Positions 1 through 11,889 of a stretch of DNA of 64,000 nucleotides are shown piece after piece. Made by a program: the position numbers and the translations under genes. Every line of letters begins with the position of its first letter. The first letter of the stretch is position 1. The notes beneath the pieces were generated by a model. The model saw only the letters and a program-made list of their open reading frames with translations. It did not search any database and was not told the DNA's origin. Location of the stretch: the NCBI GenBank assembly GCA_950295325.1, contig OX485805.1, positions 25,653,501 to 25,717,500 on the forward strand, read 5' to 3'. Origin of the DNA: Polytrichum commune (lineage: Eukaryota; Streptophyta; Polytrichopsida; Polytrichales; Polytrichaceae).

Positions 1-1435
1 AAGAAGAGAAAGAGTACATCTAAGAAGATTGACAAGAGAGGTAAACAAAAAACCTTAACCTAGTGAGTTTTAAGGTAGACATACTTCATAAAATAGTTCA
101 TTTAGATGTACTATCAAGGTCTAAAAATGGATTGATGGACCATGGAGTTATGTAAATGTGACAAGTAATGAAACATACCTTTGGAGTTGATGTCTGCCAT
201 GCTTATTGTGAATGTGCTACTCATTTTACTAGTCTGAATGAAGGCACTAGGTGAACAAATTGTGCAGCAATTTAGCAATGTAGCAAAGGTTAGATACAAG
301 ACCAAATTTATACCTGCAATACAAAGGGTTTGGCATCTAAATCAAAAATCAGCCAGATGGGTAAAAGGAGACCTGATTGAAGATCCCCTTACTAAGATGT
401 GGGGCTGCATTGTTGCGAACTCACACATTGCAAGAAGAACAAAACTTCCTTCTACACCATCATTTTGCAAGACAGAACTCACACAAGCATCGCATCCTCT
501 GTTGTGGCTGCGATAGGACCACATGACTCCATAGACCATCCCACACAAAACAACCTGCATGCCAGAACATAGAAACAATCAATTTCAGCGAATCCCCAGA
601 TTATTTTTTGTTAGTTCACCTTGGATTCTGCTACTACTACAACAATTATAAGTTGCATTATGTAAGACAAACTCATATTGCATCTATCACAATGTGCAAA
701 TTTGCAAGAGGGCACCCAACCACCTGAAGTTTAATCTTCTATGAACTCTTGCAAGCCTATACAACAGTCTCAGTAGATTTACAATGGCCTGAAAATTACA
801 TATTGGAGGGAAAACATCAATAAGGGGTTGAGCTAAGTGATCACAGATTCAGGTGCCAAGCTAAATCATCACGTGCATGTACGACAATGATTCATTCCTT
901 GTATCTCAAGTTTTGGCCATTACATAAACTTCATGATGTAACATGCCCAAGAGATAGTGACAGTATACATGCCTTAAGTTCCATATTTCCATTAGTCTCT
1001 CCATTGCGCCTTCAACTAATTGGCTTTAACTTGATACACAAAACGTTGTCCTAAATCTCCAAAATTGAAGTTGAAATGGAGCAGCAAAATATTTCTTTAT
1101 CACCTCTGGGTTGTATTTCACATACAACACATAGTGCGTGTATCTTGACATGCCTTTGCACAGAGATCTGCATGTTTAGAACTTCCCTAAAGTGTTGTTC
1201 CAGAAACATTGGCTCCTCCTACTGCCATCACAGTCCAGACACAAATCATCGAGACAGCATGAAGTCATTTATCATTGACCATTCATCCTATTTTACTTGG
1301 CCACCAGATGGAATACTTGAATGCCCGGAGACATTTATGCCCCATCCTCTGAAAGATGATTAGAATTGATTCCTACATATCGTACATGCCAAAGAATACA
1401 AACAGTATGTGGAATATCCTGGATGGGAATGTGAT
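1..1435. other. No gene recognised; region beyond the aminopeptidase P 3' end
   Basis: Short open frames exist on both strands (for example 238-516 plus and 342-578 minus), but none resembles a known family and they overlap one another. The stretch next to 1436 probably includes the 3' untranslated region of the aminopeptidase P exons that end there. Nothing else can be supported. Confidence 0.5.
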
Positions 1436-2487
1436 CTATCCAATAGCTTGTGTCTGATTACTTGAAGGTGCCCATTGTGAGGACTCCCCTACTTTTGAGA
1501 TTGGTCTTGTGTTTCTTTGCAACCATGTCCAGGCATCTCCTTTCACGAGTGGGGAAACCTGCACCATATGAATTTGACGATTGCTTAGTACAAGTGTATC
1601 CTTGAAGGCAAATGCTCTCAAGAAACAAACAAGTTGAACAAGGTGAAGCAGTGTATGCATGCAACAATCAGCTCATACCTTGTTCCAAACTTCAGAGTGG
1701 TAGTCATTGACCCATTTGATTTCATTCTCCGACATCAAATTCAGATCCAATAGACTTGTCTGCAAGCCAATAAAAACACAGGACCCATGTCCAACATTTC
1801 AACAAATCAAACTCCAGTTAGAAGTGGAAGTCCTTGGAGTATGGTATTAAAGTGTGTTACTCACAGAAAATGCTGCCTCTGATGCTCCAAACATGCATCC
1901 GCATTACTCTCTGGAGCTAATGGCTGCAAACTCTCACTGAGCCTGTGAGGTGATAAATAGGAAAATATGAGAATCTCACCTGGATGGGTACAAATGTGAG
2001 TCGCTCAAATCCAAGAAATGTAACTCCTCCAAAACGGTTTGCTGTTTCTACCTCTTTTATAATAAGCAGATTCTGCACACATACATGATAAGAATGAAAG
2101 GTCGGCAAATACTATCAAACTGCTGCTGACAACACATCCAATCTTACATGGACTGCAACAGGAGTATTAGCATGTACTAAGTAATGACATAATATTTGGT
2201 TTGATCAGTTTTCTCAATAACCTACAAGGATATCAAACATTCTACTGATGGGCACTTCAAATGATGCTTGATTTCAACCAGCCCTCAACCTCTGCATTTT
2301 AAAATCCATTTGTGCCTGCCAGAGGTCCATACCTCTATGCGGATGCCAAAAGCACGATCTTCATAGTAACCTGGTTCATTGCTGATAATCATCCCTGCTT
2401 GCAACCCTGTCATGTTGCCAAATCGCGCACTCACACTCTGGGGCCCTTCATGAACATTCAATGCCGCTCCCACTCCATGACCCGTTC
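1436..2487 (-). pseudogene. APP1: Aminopeptidase P (Xaa-Pro aminopeptidase), last four exons only
   Basis: Aminopeptidase P removes an N-terminal residue ahead of proline and uses a two-metal pita-bread fold. Four consecutive exons are readable: about 2487-2333 (includes GHGVGAALNVHEGP and ISNEPGYYED, the metal-site region), 2072-1980 (KEVETANRFGG, FVPIQ), 1759-1679 (NEIKWVNDYHSEVW) and 1558-1436 (VSPLVKGDAWTWLQRNTRPI, then stop). All junctions are GT-AG and in phase 0, so the C-terminal part looks intact. At about 2485 the expected HGTGHG motif lacks one base, giving a frameshift and a TGA. Upstream of that there is no more aminopeptidase sequence, only pieces of other genes. I infer a truncated gene. 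A sequencing error plus upstream exons outside the mosaic is less likely, because the preceding bases do not match the family. Confidence 0.8.
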
Positions 2488-2522
2488 ATGCAGTGGTAAC
2501 AAGAAAAAAACGATCGTTCCAC

Positions 2523-2576
2523 GGTGTGTAATAGGTTACCCACATCACGTCCAAGTTGGAGAGAGTGAGCCATTCC
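2523..2576 (-). repeat. 54-bp copy of the BAHD exon segment at 3245-3298
   Basis: Bases 2523-2576 and 3245-3298 are identical by eye. In the BAHD frame both encode EWLTLSNLDVMWVTYYTP on the minus strand. The copy lies between the DXS exon and the aminopeptidase exons, and sequence on both sides differs. The perfect identity suggests recent copying, for example template switching while the mosaic was assembled. Confidence 0.85.
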
Positions 2577-2887
2577 CTTTCCAATCTGTTCAAACATTAT
2601 AAAACATTCAGGATCTCGGGGGGCAGCAAGTATCACAAATAGTGCAAGACATCATAGTTTGCGTGGTGATAATGAGCACGATGAGCAAACGTGATGGGGT
2701 CTGACCTCAAGAGGAACGCCCCTGTAATTTCTAATCTAACAGTTCTCTAAAATTGAAGACCAATCTAACAGTGAAGACTGATCTCTACTGCAGTAAACCA
2801 TAGCAAAGTAATGTATCGACAAGCAGGTCTCAATTGCGGACAACAGTCATGCATATTTTGGATTTATTGTCAGGAAAATTGGCATAC

Positions 2888-3050
2888 CTGGTCATAGCCT
2901 TGTTGAAGAAAGGATGAATATATTGCACAAAAGGGCCGCATTCCCTCAGTTGCCAACCCAGCTGCAAAGGTCACTGCATGCTGTTCAGCGATACCGACAT
3001 CGAAGGTCCGCTCTGGGAAAAGTTTCTGGAAGTGGTTCAGTCCAGTACCA
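2888..3050 (-). pseudogene. DXS: 1-deoxy-D-xylulose-5-phosphate synthase (DXS), single exon fragment
   Basis: DXS joins pyruvate and glyceraldehyde-3-phosphate in the plastid as the first step of the MEP isoprenoid pathway. About 54 residues are recognisable, running from [16 protein letters not shown] through [20 protein letters not shown] to [14 protein letters not shown]. This is the conserved region of the transketolase-like central domain. The fragment ends at 2888 with a good GT donor, where plant DXS genes would continue with VVHDV. Its 5' side is not a splice site: it runs into BAHD exon sequence within a shared GGAGGTGGTACTGG stretch and in a different frame. No other DXS exon was found, so this is a captured or rearranged fragment and not a gene. 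Confidence 0.85.
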
Positions 3051-3438
3051 CCTCCGTGAACACAGTTCCCGCATCGTTGCAATGCAGAATCGTCGTGGCT
3101 CTTTCATCTCCTCCATCACGCATCGCCACCCGCCCGGCCAGAGGATAGAACAACACCAAGGCGTCCGCCAAGGAGTCCTTCAGATGTTGCACGACGGAGG
3201 AGAGGGGTGACGAGATTTGGTCGGCTGTGTAGATGCAAAGCAGGGGTGTGTAATAGGTTACCCACATCACGTCCAAGTTGGAGAGAGTGAGCCATTCCTT
3301 CTCGGCTGGCGTCGCTACAGAAGGTTTGACGAAGCTTGTGGTAATGTTCTTCAACTCCTTCCCCAACAGTCGATCTTCAAATATGAGACTGCTGTCTTCG
3401 GTGCTGGCCTTATCCTGCTTCTCCACCTCGCCCTCCAT
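3037..3438 (-). pseudogene. BAHD acyltransferase, N-terminal exon fragment
   Basis: BAHD enzymes (HCT-like) transfer acyl groups from CoA thioesters to alcohols or amines. The 133-codon frame begins with ATG at 3438 and reads like the family N-terminus: VKPSVATPAEKEWLTLSNLDV, then SSVVQHLKDSLADALVLFYPLAGRV (the family LxxSLSxxLxxFYPLAGR pattern) and [10 protein letters not shown]. It stops just after crossing into DXS sequence. The catalytic HxxxD and the C-terminal DFGWG, normally in the following 300 residues, are absent. There is no open fusion because the DXS part is in another frame. The copy is most likely a non-functional fragment, although a start codon and a possible upstream region remain. 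Confidence 0.8.
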
Positions 3439-3502
3439 GCTTGCTGAGTCACTTTGTCGGGAATGCTTCCAACTTGCTCCCTCTCACAGCAGCTTCGCAC
3501 CT

Positions 3503-4480
3503 TCACAGCGGGCATCGATTAAGGGTTAACTTCAGCAAAAACATGGCCACTGTCTCTTTCATCAGATCCACATACATACTCACTCTCATCCGATCCCGAA
3601 GTACAGAGATTTGGACATTGAGACAATCAATCAACGTCCAGATCCACACAACAATTTCAAACAAAAAAACAGGGTCACAGGAGAAATCTCGGTGAAGAGG
3701 GTTCAGTGAAGGGTTCAGAACGGTGTCTCTCTCGCTTCCCGTTGAAGGCGTTGAGCTCTCGCTTCCTGCTGCTGCTCCTAGACCTTGATCTGACCCATTC
3801 GAGCTTGCCTTCACATGTCGACTCTCCACCTCCGCCCATGGTGATGTCGAGGAGCTCCGCAGGGGTTTCGGAAGGAAGCGGAGGCGGGGGCTAGAGAGGG
3901 CGGGGGTGAGAGAGGGCGGGAGCGGAACGGACAGATTTCGACGAGTCTGTCAACCATTTTTTCGCTTTTCGACAGCTGGGCCTTTTAATAATAATAAAAT
4001 TCGACAATTATTTAAAAATTTTAATTATCGTCGAACTGGCCTATCACATACGGTATATGACAATCATTATATTCAATATCAAAAAAAATGTTTTGAAATG
4101 TTCTTACTTTCTAACCTTGCAACTTTTAATTTCAAATGGACAATGCTAATTTCCATGTGAAAAAAAGGTTGGAGCCTAATATAGGGGTTAATAACTACAA
4201 ATGGGGAAAACTATTAAACTCCTTACACCTAAACATCCAAGAGGCCGATTATGAACCTCGGGATTTCGTATAAAGGGAGTTTAAGATTACTTATGAATAT
4301 TTTAAGCTTTGTAATGTCAAAAGTTATCATATCTAAACTTAAACCCAATTATCATAGACATCGTTTCAAATGGAGCAGAATAAACATAGTTTAAAACGAA
4401 TCATAAAACATATTGAGCTCACATATGCAATCTAGACTCAAATACATACCATGTACATTCAATCACCTACATGCGGCCTG
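3503..4480. other. No recognised gene; unrecognised minus-strand frame and AT-rich spacer
   Basis: A minus-strand frame at 3503-3829 (108 codons, no ATG at its left end) includes a hydrophobic stretch (PVFLFEIVVWIWTLIDCL) but matches no family I know. It lies directly upstream of the BAHD fragment and could be part of the same mosaic or a 5' leader. From about 3960 to 4480 the DNA is AT-rich, with no visible gene. Confidence 0.4.
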
Positions 4481-4552
4481 AACACGTTGTGCCCTGGCCA
4501 AAGGCCGAAGGGTTTGTGTTCAGATTACAATCCAGGATCTATAAGGCTTCGT

Positions 4553-4612
4553 ATATGATTTCACATATGATTTCACATATGATTTCACATATGATTTCAC
4601 ATATGACTTCAC
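4553..4612. repeat. 12-bp tandem repeat, five units
   Basis: The unit ATATGATTTCAC is repeated five times head to tail, the last with one change (ATATGACTTCAC). It is non-coding and lies in the spacer upstream of the syntaxin gene. Confidence 0.95.
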
Positions 4613-4779
4613 TTCACTTTTGTGTTTTCAATAAGTTCCACTAAGAATGAACTCTATACCTTAAAACAAATTGAATAGTATTATTTCAACACTTGTATAC
4701 CGAGTGCACAAACAGTCACATTTCCCATGTAGAAGCACCCTTGATCCTTTAAGGGTTAGTAAAAACACGATGATTTAAG

Positions 4780-5034
4780 GGTCACTTTACACACGGCCCA
4801 AGGGCCGTGACCATGTAATTTTGAGGGCCCATGATTCTCATACAAAGACCGTACCACTGACATGGTTTGCGGATATTTGTGTCAAACCTACCCTTTGAAA
4901 GTGGACCTGACACAAATTCTAACAGACCATGAAACATTCTTTAGTCTGCCATGTAAGAATCCATGTAGACTTTCCCAGTTGTGATAATTTCTTTGGGCCC
5001 TTACGCCTTCACCTTCTAGTGTGAAGTGAACTTA
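4780..5034. mobile_element. Possible MITE relic with TTTACAC-type ends
   Basis: The left end (AGGGTCACTTTACAC) and the inverse of the right end (GTTCACTTCACAC) are partly complementary. Both resemble the ends of the better-defined TAA-flanked elements elsewhere in the window. A perfect palindrome, CACGGCCC-AA-GGGCCGTG, lies just inside the left end. The match is imperfect and the target duplication is uncertain, so this is a tentative call. Confidence 0.4.
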
Positions 5035-5233
5035 GATGGTTTCGGCCTTTTCAATCGGTGAGAGATCTTATTAGAATGCTATGGTCACGGGCATTCAGTC
5101 TCGTGTGTGAAGTGCCTCTTTTAAAATGGCATAAAAATTAGACAAGCCATTTTCAGTTGTAAAGGACTATAGAAACACGTGGCATGTTGGTCTCTAAATT
5201 AGCAAGCCCCCTAAATGATAACCAGAAAAAGTG

Positions 5234-5240
5234 TATAAAT
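5234..5240 (+). promoter_or_regulatory. TATA-like box upstream of the syntaxin gene
   Basis: TATAAAT is followed by GC-richer DNA and lies about 790 bp before the syntaxin ATG. If used, it would imply a long leader, possibly with an intron. Several short upstream ATG frames (for example near 5314) lie in between. No transcript evidence is available. Confidence 0.35.
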
Positions 5241-6029
5241 AATGGGTGGTGGGGGCCCACCACACCCAACGTTTCAACGCTGCCGGGAGCGCACGGGGAA
5301 CGCATGAGAACCCGTGGAGAACGCAAATCGAACCCATAAGGAACAGGATGGGAACACATTGGGAACGACAATCATGAGCGTCAGAGGAGCTTGGTTTCTG
5401 CACTTCGCCTTCGCAGTTTCTTCTTCAGAGAGCTCGTCGCAAGGCTCGCAAGCGAACCACTCACCGTCATTGCCACGCGCTTCCCGGCCTCTCGATCTTG
5501 TACAGCTTAACGGACTCGCCTACATCAGAAAGCATTCGACGCATCATCTAACGAGCATTTTTTTCATCTATTTCTGACCGAATACCGTCCAGTATTGACT
5601 GCGTAGGCACCTAAGAGAGAACCCTCGGGGTGTGGTGACCGAACCCTAGCATCGTTCGCATCGCATGTTACTTGCGTCTCAACATCGAGATTGAGCTTTC
5701 GGGGTGGGTTTATCATCATTTTCTGAACCTACGCCTACGCGTCTGGAGTTTCGTTTCTGATGAGCAAGCTCCGGTTGCTGCCACTTGTGCACCGCGATCT
5801 TGGATGGTTGCACAGGGCGAGGGTTTCCTTCTTGGGCTGGGACACAGATTTGGTTGTTAACGACGTAACGGTGTCGAGAGGAATTTGAGAGGTGGCAGAG
5901 AATCGCAGTGGGTCTTGGAGGAGAGGATGAAACCCTAGGCCATGCGTTCACTCCTCGTTGACATCAGTCTTCCTGCGAGGACGGGGGTCTTGAGAGTGGT
6001 GTAAGGTAGGGTTTCAATTGACGTTTGAT

Positions 6030-8861
6030 ATGGGCCCGTTACCGTCAACGTCGGGTCGGGATCGAACTTCGGAGTTCCACGCCATTGCAGATCGGTTGAG
6101 GAAAGCACACGGTCCGATCCCCTACGCTAATGGTGGTCCCAATGGGACAGTAGCAAATGGTCATGGAAGTAGCGAGTCTTCGCGGTTGTTGCAGCCGCAG
6201 TCGCAGCCGCCAACGGGTGGTGGTTCCCTGCAGTCGGAGTTCAGCAAACGTGCGAGCCAGATCGGGCTTAGTATTCACCAGACATCTCAGAAGCTGGCCA
6301 AGCTTGCCAAATGTGAGTTCATTCTGGTCAGTGGAAGATTGTGTGCTTGTCTGTATGTTTGTCTTTGTTCAAGTTTCATGGTGACTGACGTCGAGATCTT
6401 ACTCTCCTTAGAATGTATGGCAGAGGCAATGATTTTGTTTTCATCTGAGCTGAGGGAATATCATCGAAGGCCTTGTTTCAAGGCGTCTGGTTGCTAAACA
6501 TGAATGGTTTGTGATTTATAGCTGAGTGCACATCTCATACCGGAGGAGATATTGAAATTCATGTGGTTTGGAGAGACGATTTTTCAATAATCAGAATGAT
6601 CTGCCATGTTTGTGGTTCAGAATCAAATTTTTGTCGAATGTGGGGAATGTGAGTGGCTTGTGCTGTCAATGTCGCGCCCTGGGGCAGTTTATGTCGGGTA
6701 TTTTCTTGGAAATACATCGAGGTTCTTCGAGGATCTGCAGCTTGCTGAGGGTTTCCCAGAGAGAGAAAGAGTGAGCATTGCAGGAAACTGCAAATCTGAT
6801 TAGTTACAAAATGGATATTTCGACTACGAATGTGGAGAAGTAGCTGGTCTCAGCTGCACCTTATACTCTGGTCACCAGGGTGGTCACACAAATTGGGGTA
6901 TTTTCTAAGTTGTCTAAATTTGCAATCAGAGTAAATCATTATTGTCTATGAATCTTTGTCAGGAGCATGCACTGCTCCATAACGGATGTTGCCTAGATAT
7001 TATAAAATGGGACTGGTGCCCAGTTTATCAAGCCAGGTTAAATCTTGATTGAGCTATCTGTTGCAAGTTGTCTGGAGTTAGTCTTGTGTAATGCCAACCA
7101 ATGAATGTCAATTGTGCATGGTTCTGAATAAATCCAACTGTACTCCAAATGGTTGATAGCCAGAGGAGGGCCATCTCAGAGAGCTCTCTGGACTCCTCTC
7201 GTAACTTCCTGACATTTGCTATTTTAGATGTTAGTATCTCTGAAGAAGCAGATGATTTACATTGCGGGGTGTTGTGCAATGTTTTGCAGTGGCAAAGCGT
7301 ACTTCAATGTTTGATGACCCAGCAGTTGAGATTCAGGAGCTGACATCAGTTATTAAGCAGGACATTACGGCACTGAATGCAGCTATTTCTGACTTGCAAT
7401 GCCTTTGTGATTCACGAAATGAGAATGTGAACAGAACCAAGCACAGTAGTGAACATTCAACAACGGTTGTTGATACACTAAAGAGCCGTCTCATGAACAC
7501 AACAAAGGAGTTCAAGGATGTTTTAACCTTGCGAACAGAGGTATGAACAATCTTCTTACAGGGCAGGAACCACTATCCAGTTTTGATGGTGCACTTATGC
7601 TAACAAGCTGTTAGTTCAGCCCTTTTCTAGCAGGGTATTACTTTGAGCAGAAGCATTCATCTTATAGTGGGATGGGAGCTGCGAGTTGAGAATTTAGTCA
7701 TGTGTCTCTGTATTGTACCACTTATTCGATAGTGTGCTAATTTTTATGTCCTTTTCTTGCAGAACTTGAAAGTCCATGAGAATCGGCGGCAGTTGTTCTC
7801 AGTATCACCTGCAAATACACAAAACAATGCCTATGCACGGCGAGGACCACTAGTTAGTGCTGCCCCTAGCTCCTCAAATGCAAATGTTGAGTCAGCCCCG
7901 TGGGGCACAACAAGAAATAATGAGCTTTTTAGCTCAAGGTAGTTGCAACCCCTTTTTGTTCTTTATCCTGTGTAACCACCTGAATGTTATCTTTAATGTT
8001 TCTGAAACTGGATTTAGTAAGATATGGACTCGACCTCTTTTTTCTTGCCTTTTTAGCTTTCCATGCCAATTTTTACTGCCCCAGAATCCTTGATTCTATA
8101 CGCCAAGGCAATGACTCCAAATTTTTGACATCGATAATTTCCCGGGTGTCAAATCACAGGCGGCGCCATCAACTTGATGGACCTGATAAGCTACAGTCAC
8201 AAGGGCGATTGCAGCAGCAGATGGTACCTGTACAGGACAGTTATATGCAAAACCGTGCAGAGGCTCTTCAGAATGTGGAGTCTACAATTGTGGAGCTGAG
8301 CAATATTTTCTCGCAGTTGGCAACTATGGTTGCTCAACAAGGCGAAATTGCAATCAGGTACATAATTGTCATTTTGTTGGTCTTACTTAAAGTCAAGTGA
8401 CCCCTTTTCATCAATCTCTTTCAAGTTTTTCTTCATGTTAAATGATTTTAAATAATAATAATTTAATTCCTTTTCCTTTATCTATCTTTTTCAGTGTAAG
8501 ACTGAATAATAAGCATGTGCAAATCCCTGTTTCTTTTCTGGTGACCTGTATCTGAAGTGTTGGTGTTTTCAATACTATCAAGGACAATGTCACTGTGTTC
8601 TAAAGAATGTCTTCTTTATTATATGCAATTGGTAAGTGATAATGAATTTAGAAGTCTGGTTGTTTGCTAATTTTTTTCTTTTTTTCTGTTCATCATTTCA
8701 GGATTGACGAGAATATAGATGAGTCTCTAGTGAATGTGGAGGGAGCACAAGGACAGTTACTGAAGTACTTGAATGGCATTTCATCAAATCGGTGGCTTAT
8801 TTTCAAAATTTTCATGGTTCTGATTACTTTTCTGATCATTTTTGTTGTCTTCATAGCTTAG
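6030..8861 (+). CDS. SYP31/SYP32: SED5-type Qa-SNARE syntaxin (SYP31/32-like)
   Basis: This Golgi t-SNARE mediates ER-Golgi and intra-Golgi vesicle fusion. Five exons join in frame: 6030-6312, 7290-7540, 7763-7938, 8160-8357 and 8702-8861 (355 aa; the family is about 340-360). All introns are GT-AG. The start ATG at 6030 gives MGPLPST. DRTSEF follows at about residues 10-15, the short peptide by which SED5 proteins bind the SM protein SLY1. The SNARE helix spans roughly residues 266-325, with the central zero-layer glutamine at Q297 (VAQQGE). A single C-terminal anchor (WLIFKIFMVLITFLIIFVVF) ends one residue pair before the stop. A Habc-type N-terminal domain fits between them. The gene appears intact. 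The SYP31/32 subfamily is secure; which paralogue is not. Confidence 0.96.
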
Positions 8862-11110
8862 ATTGAACATTAGTTAGTGTACTTTTGTAGTCAGACTAGT
8901 TAATTGGTATCGGTGATGGCCTATTCATTTATCAACCTCGTTCTTGAGAACCAAGTTGTGGTCCTTAATGCTTGTACAAGAATCGATCAGTGCCCAATGA
9001 CACATGTTCCATATTATTCCTCTCATGAACTCATGGGGGTATTTGTCTTCAGTGAAATAGCTCATGGACAAATGCCTCATCAATGACTCTTGTCATTTTG
9101 GCCTGTGTATATGTTCCTGGTTTTTGATTATAGACTCCTGTCATTTAGTTAGATACAGCAATAAGGTGAATTGAACAGATCCTGTAAGTGCAGACTGCTT
9201 ACATTGTTTTTGGGCTACGAGTTTATTCTGTATTCAATCTATCAGAGTGTTTATGAAGAGCTTCTGCATTTGTGATCATCCTGGTTTTTTTAATGGATTG
9301 AAACAATCTCTATATTAGAGCTCTCTATAATTGCCCATTAGCAGTCTCTTTGAAATTCACAGATTATACAGGTATCCTGTAAGGAAGGAAGTTCACCTCG
9401 AATTTAGAGACCTGAGATTACCCCTCTGAACTTGCAAGCGCCTATCCCTTCGATTGTAAACTTAGAATAGGAAGGAACCAGGGCAGTTAGATGAAGGTCA
9501 GCAGATTTATTACCTGTTGGTGGCACTTGTGCTCCAAAACCTGGGGTACAGTTACTGCAGTCCCAATTATGAAATTGAAAGTTCCTCCCAAGGTAGCTGG
9601 ACCTCTGCAATATTTATATATACTGATGTTCAAGGAAGATCTCGCCCAAGGATATTTGGTCGGGATTGTCAGCTCCTCGGAATCTGCAAGGATGGATCAA
9701 GTGTACCAATACTTCATGTAACTGTGTGAGTGTAAGTTATACTGATGCTGGCTCATTTGGTGAGGTTTGCATTTCAAAAATGAAGTACTGGTTGTTGCTT
9801 GAAATGCGTGCTAGTTGCTGGCTTAGGAAAATATTAGAACAACTTGATGAATGGGAGGTGTAAATGTTTCTTCATGGTGCCTTTGTTTCAGTGGATCACT
9901 ATTGTCTTTATTGATCTCAGTTAACGTTGTCCAGTTGCCAGAGTTTTGGTTCTTCCAACTTATAAACAGTTTCCAGTTTTCTTTAGTGCTTCTTTAAAGT
10001 CAGTGAAACTAATGAATTAGAGGTCAAAGGAATTCCATGACAAGATTCTAGATTTTGTGGCAGTTAAATTGCATATAAATCTGTACATGCTGTTTTTTTT
10101 GTTGGATCTGAGGAGAGATATGTGCAGTTGCTCACTTCTGCCCGAGGATGTGGTTTCTTATTCCACTTGGCTGCTTATCCGACGCAGTGCAGTGAACCAT
10201 CAGACTTGAAACCTGTACAAATTTGGATGCATTCCTTCTTCGGTACAGTGACAACGCTGACTTGGCCTCAAATTGGAACCTCTTTGAAGCTGGATACATA
10301 AAGGTGTAGTTGTGGTTGAAGTGTAGATATACTTGACGTCAATTATTGTCCAGCCTGTGGGTGCAATCTGTGGAGGAAAGCAATTTATGGAAATTAGTGT
10401 AAAGTTTCTCTCTTGTAAGGACCTCCTACAAAATATAATCAAAGAGCATAAACTACAACCATCACAGTAACTTTACACTATGGGTATTTCAATAGGGTAC
10501 TAAGGCAAAAACATGTGCCTTTCTGGACATGACCATTTAGGAAATTACACTTATTTGATCTCATTTATGTCACTCTTTTTTGAACATTGTGACAAGAGAG
10601 GAATGGATGTCTGCTGGCTTGGTTAATCATGCTTTGGATGCTTACCCTTCTTGGGGTTATATGGTTCCATTGAGATTCACCCCTCTTGCTTCTGTCGGGT
10701 CCCGATGGTCTTGTATGCTTTTTGGCAATAGAATATGTCATTCATTTGTCTCCAAATATAAATTAAAAATATGAAAGATAAAATTACCTAGAATATGATG
10801 TTGGTCATTCCGCAAGTGAAACAACATTAGACTGTGAATCATGGGTTGCCCACATGAACTCAAGTACAAGGAAGTGTTCAGTCATGCTTACAGAATGGAA
10901 GTGGACATGAACAATGTTCCCTTTCACCACCTTTTGACACACACAAGGCCAGTGCTAGACGAAGCTCAAGACCTCTGCCCTTGTGAAGAAGGCCAGCACA
11001 GGAGCATGGTCTGTGCATGTGACTGTTGTTCCTGCCAACACCATTGCTCCTCCCCAATACTACTGTCCAGTGTCCTCCCTCTTCAGTATGACACGTTTGG
11101 GAAACATATA
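8862..11110. other. Spacer after the syntaxin gene, nothing recognised
   Basis: The first few hundred bases should hold the syntaxin 3' UTR. Beyond that there are only short, mutually overlapping frames (for example 9517-9729 plus, 10200-10442 minus), and none resembles a known protein. No repeat structure stood out. Confidence 0.5.
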
Positions 11111-11679
11111 TGAAGTTGTGTTATCGAGGCATTGTCTTCTCATTAATATGACAAATGACGTAAAGTTGTCATAATATCGAGGGATACGAAAACATAAGTA
11201 ATATGAGCTTAAAATATATATACAATGAGTTTAAGCAATATAGATGGTATGAACTAATAACTTATAGCTCCAAAAAAATATAAATATTCTTAAAGAACTC
11301 TTGAACTTGGAGTCCAATGATCTCTAGTGTTGCCTACCCAAGTTGGTAATTGTCATCTTATTTAAATTTCCTACTAACTTTTGAAAACTAATCATTTCAT
11401 TAACACCAAAATATAAAGAGTTCTCTAATAAGAAACTAGACAACAATTATGCATGATGTTTAGCATCAAGATACTGGTGATATTATATCACCCGTGTACA
11501 AGGCAACGTACTAGGTAGGAGGCCTCTCTAACCCTAACCATGTTCATTCTACACTAGTAACCCTAATTATCATTAAATTCCCAATGATAAGTGAAGTTCC
11601 CGAGTAGTTCCCAAGTGAAAATGCATGTATTTTAGATGTACATAACACAAATGAAAAGAATTTTAGCATTAAATACCTC

Positions 11680-11832
11680 TTTAATATGACAAAACATAGA
11701 TTCTGAATGTCGCATTATCGAGTGTCGTAGTCGTATAAAAATAGGAGTTTTGAACTAAAAAGTTTGGTCGTGCAAGAATGTGTCGTAATATTGAGGGTGT
11801 TGTATTAACGAGGTTAGACTGTACATGCTCTT
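11680..11832 (-). mobile_element. Possible Tc1/mariner (pogo-like) element end
   Basis: Read on the minus strand from 11832, the sequence begins TA-CAGTCTAACCTCGTTAAT and continues with repeats of the pattern ACGACA/ATATTACGAC. Pogo-like plant elements start with CAGTnnAACCTCnnTAATAC and duplicate TA. Related TAATATGACA and TAATATCGAGG motifs occur at 11140-11185, so the element may extend left to there. No matching left terminus was found and no transposase is visible, so this is a relic at best. Confidence 0.4.
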
Positions 11833-11889
11833 TGTTGTTCATAAGAACGTCCCATCTAAGGCCGTGTGGGTCAAACATAGTTGCCAATT

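Noticed and set aside
2888-3438. BAHD-DXS fusion protein
   Set aside because: The two parts are in different frames and the BAHD frame stops within a few codons of the junction.
6018-6029. Upstream start for the syntaxin at 6018
   Set aside because: That codon is TTG; the first ATG in frame is 6030, and the SLY1-binding peptide begins shortly after it.
9400-9870. Cluster of overlapping frames after the syntaxin gene
   Set aside because: Frames on both strands overlap and none resembles a protein family; likely untranslated or spacer DNA.
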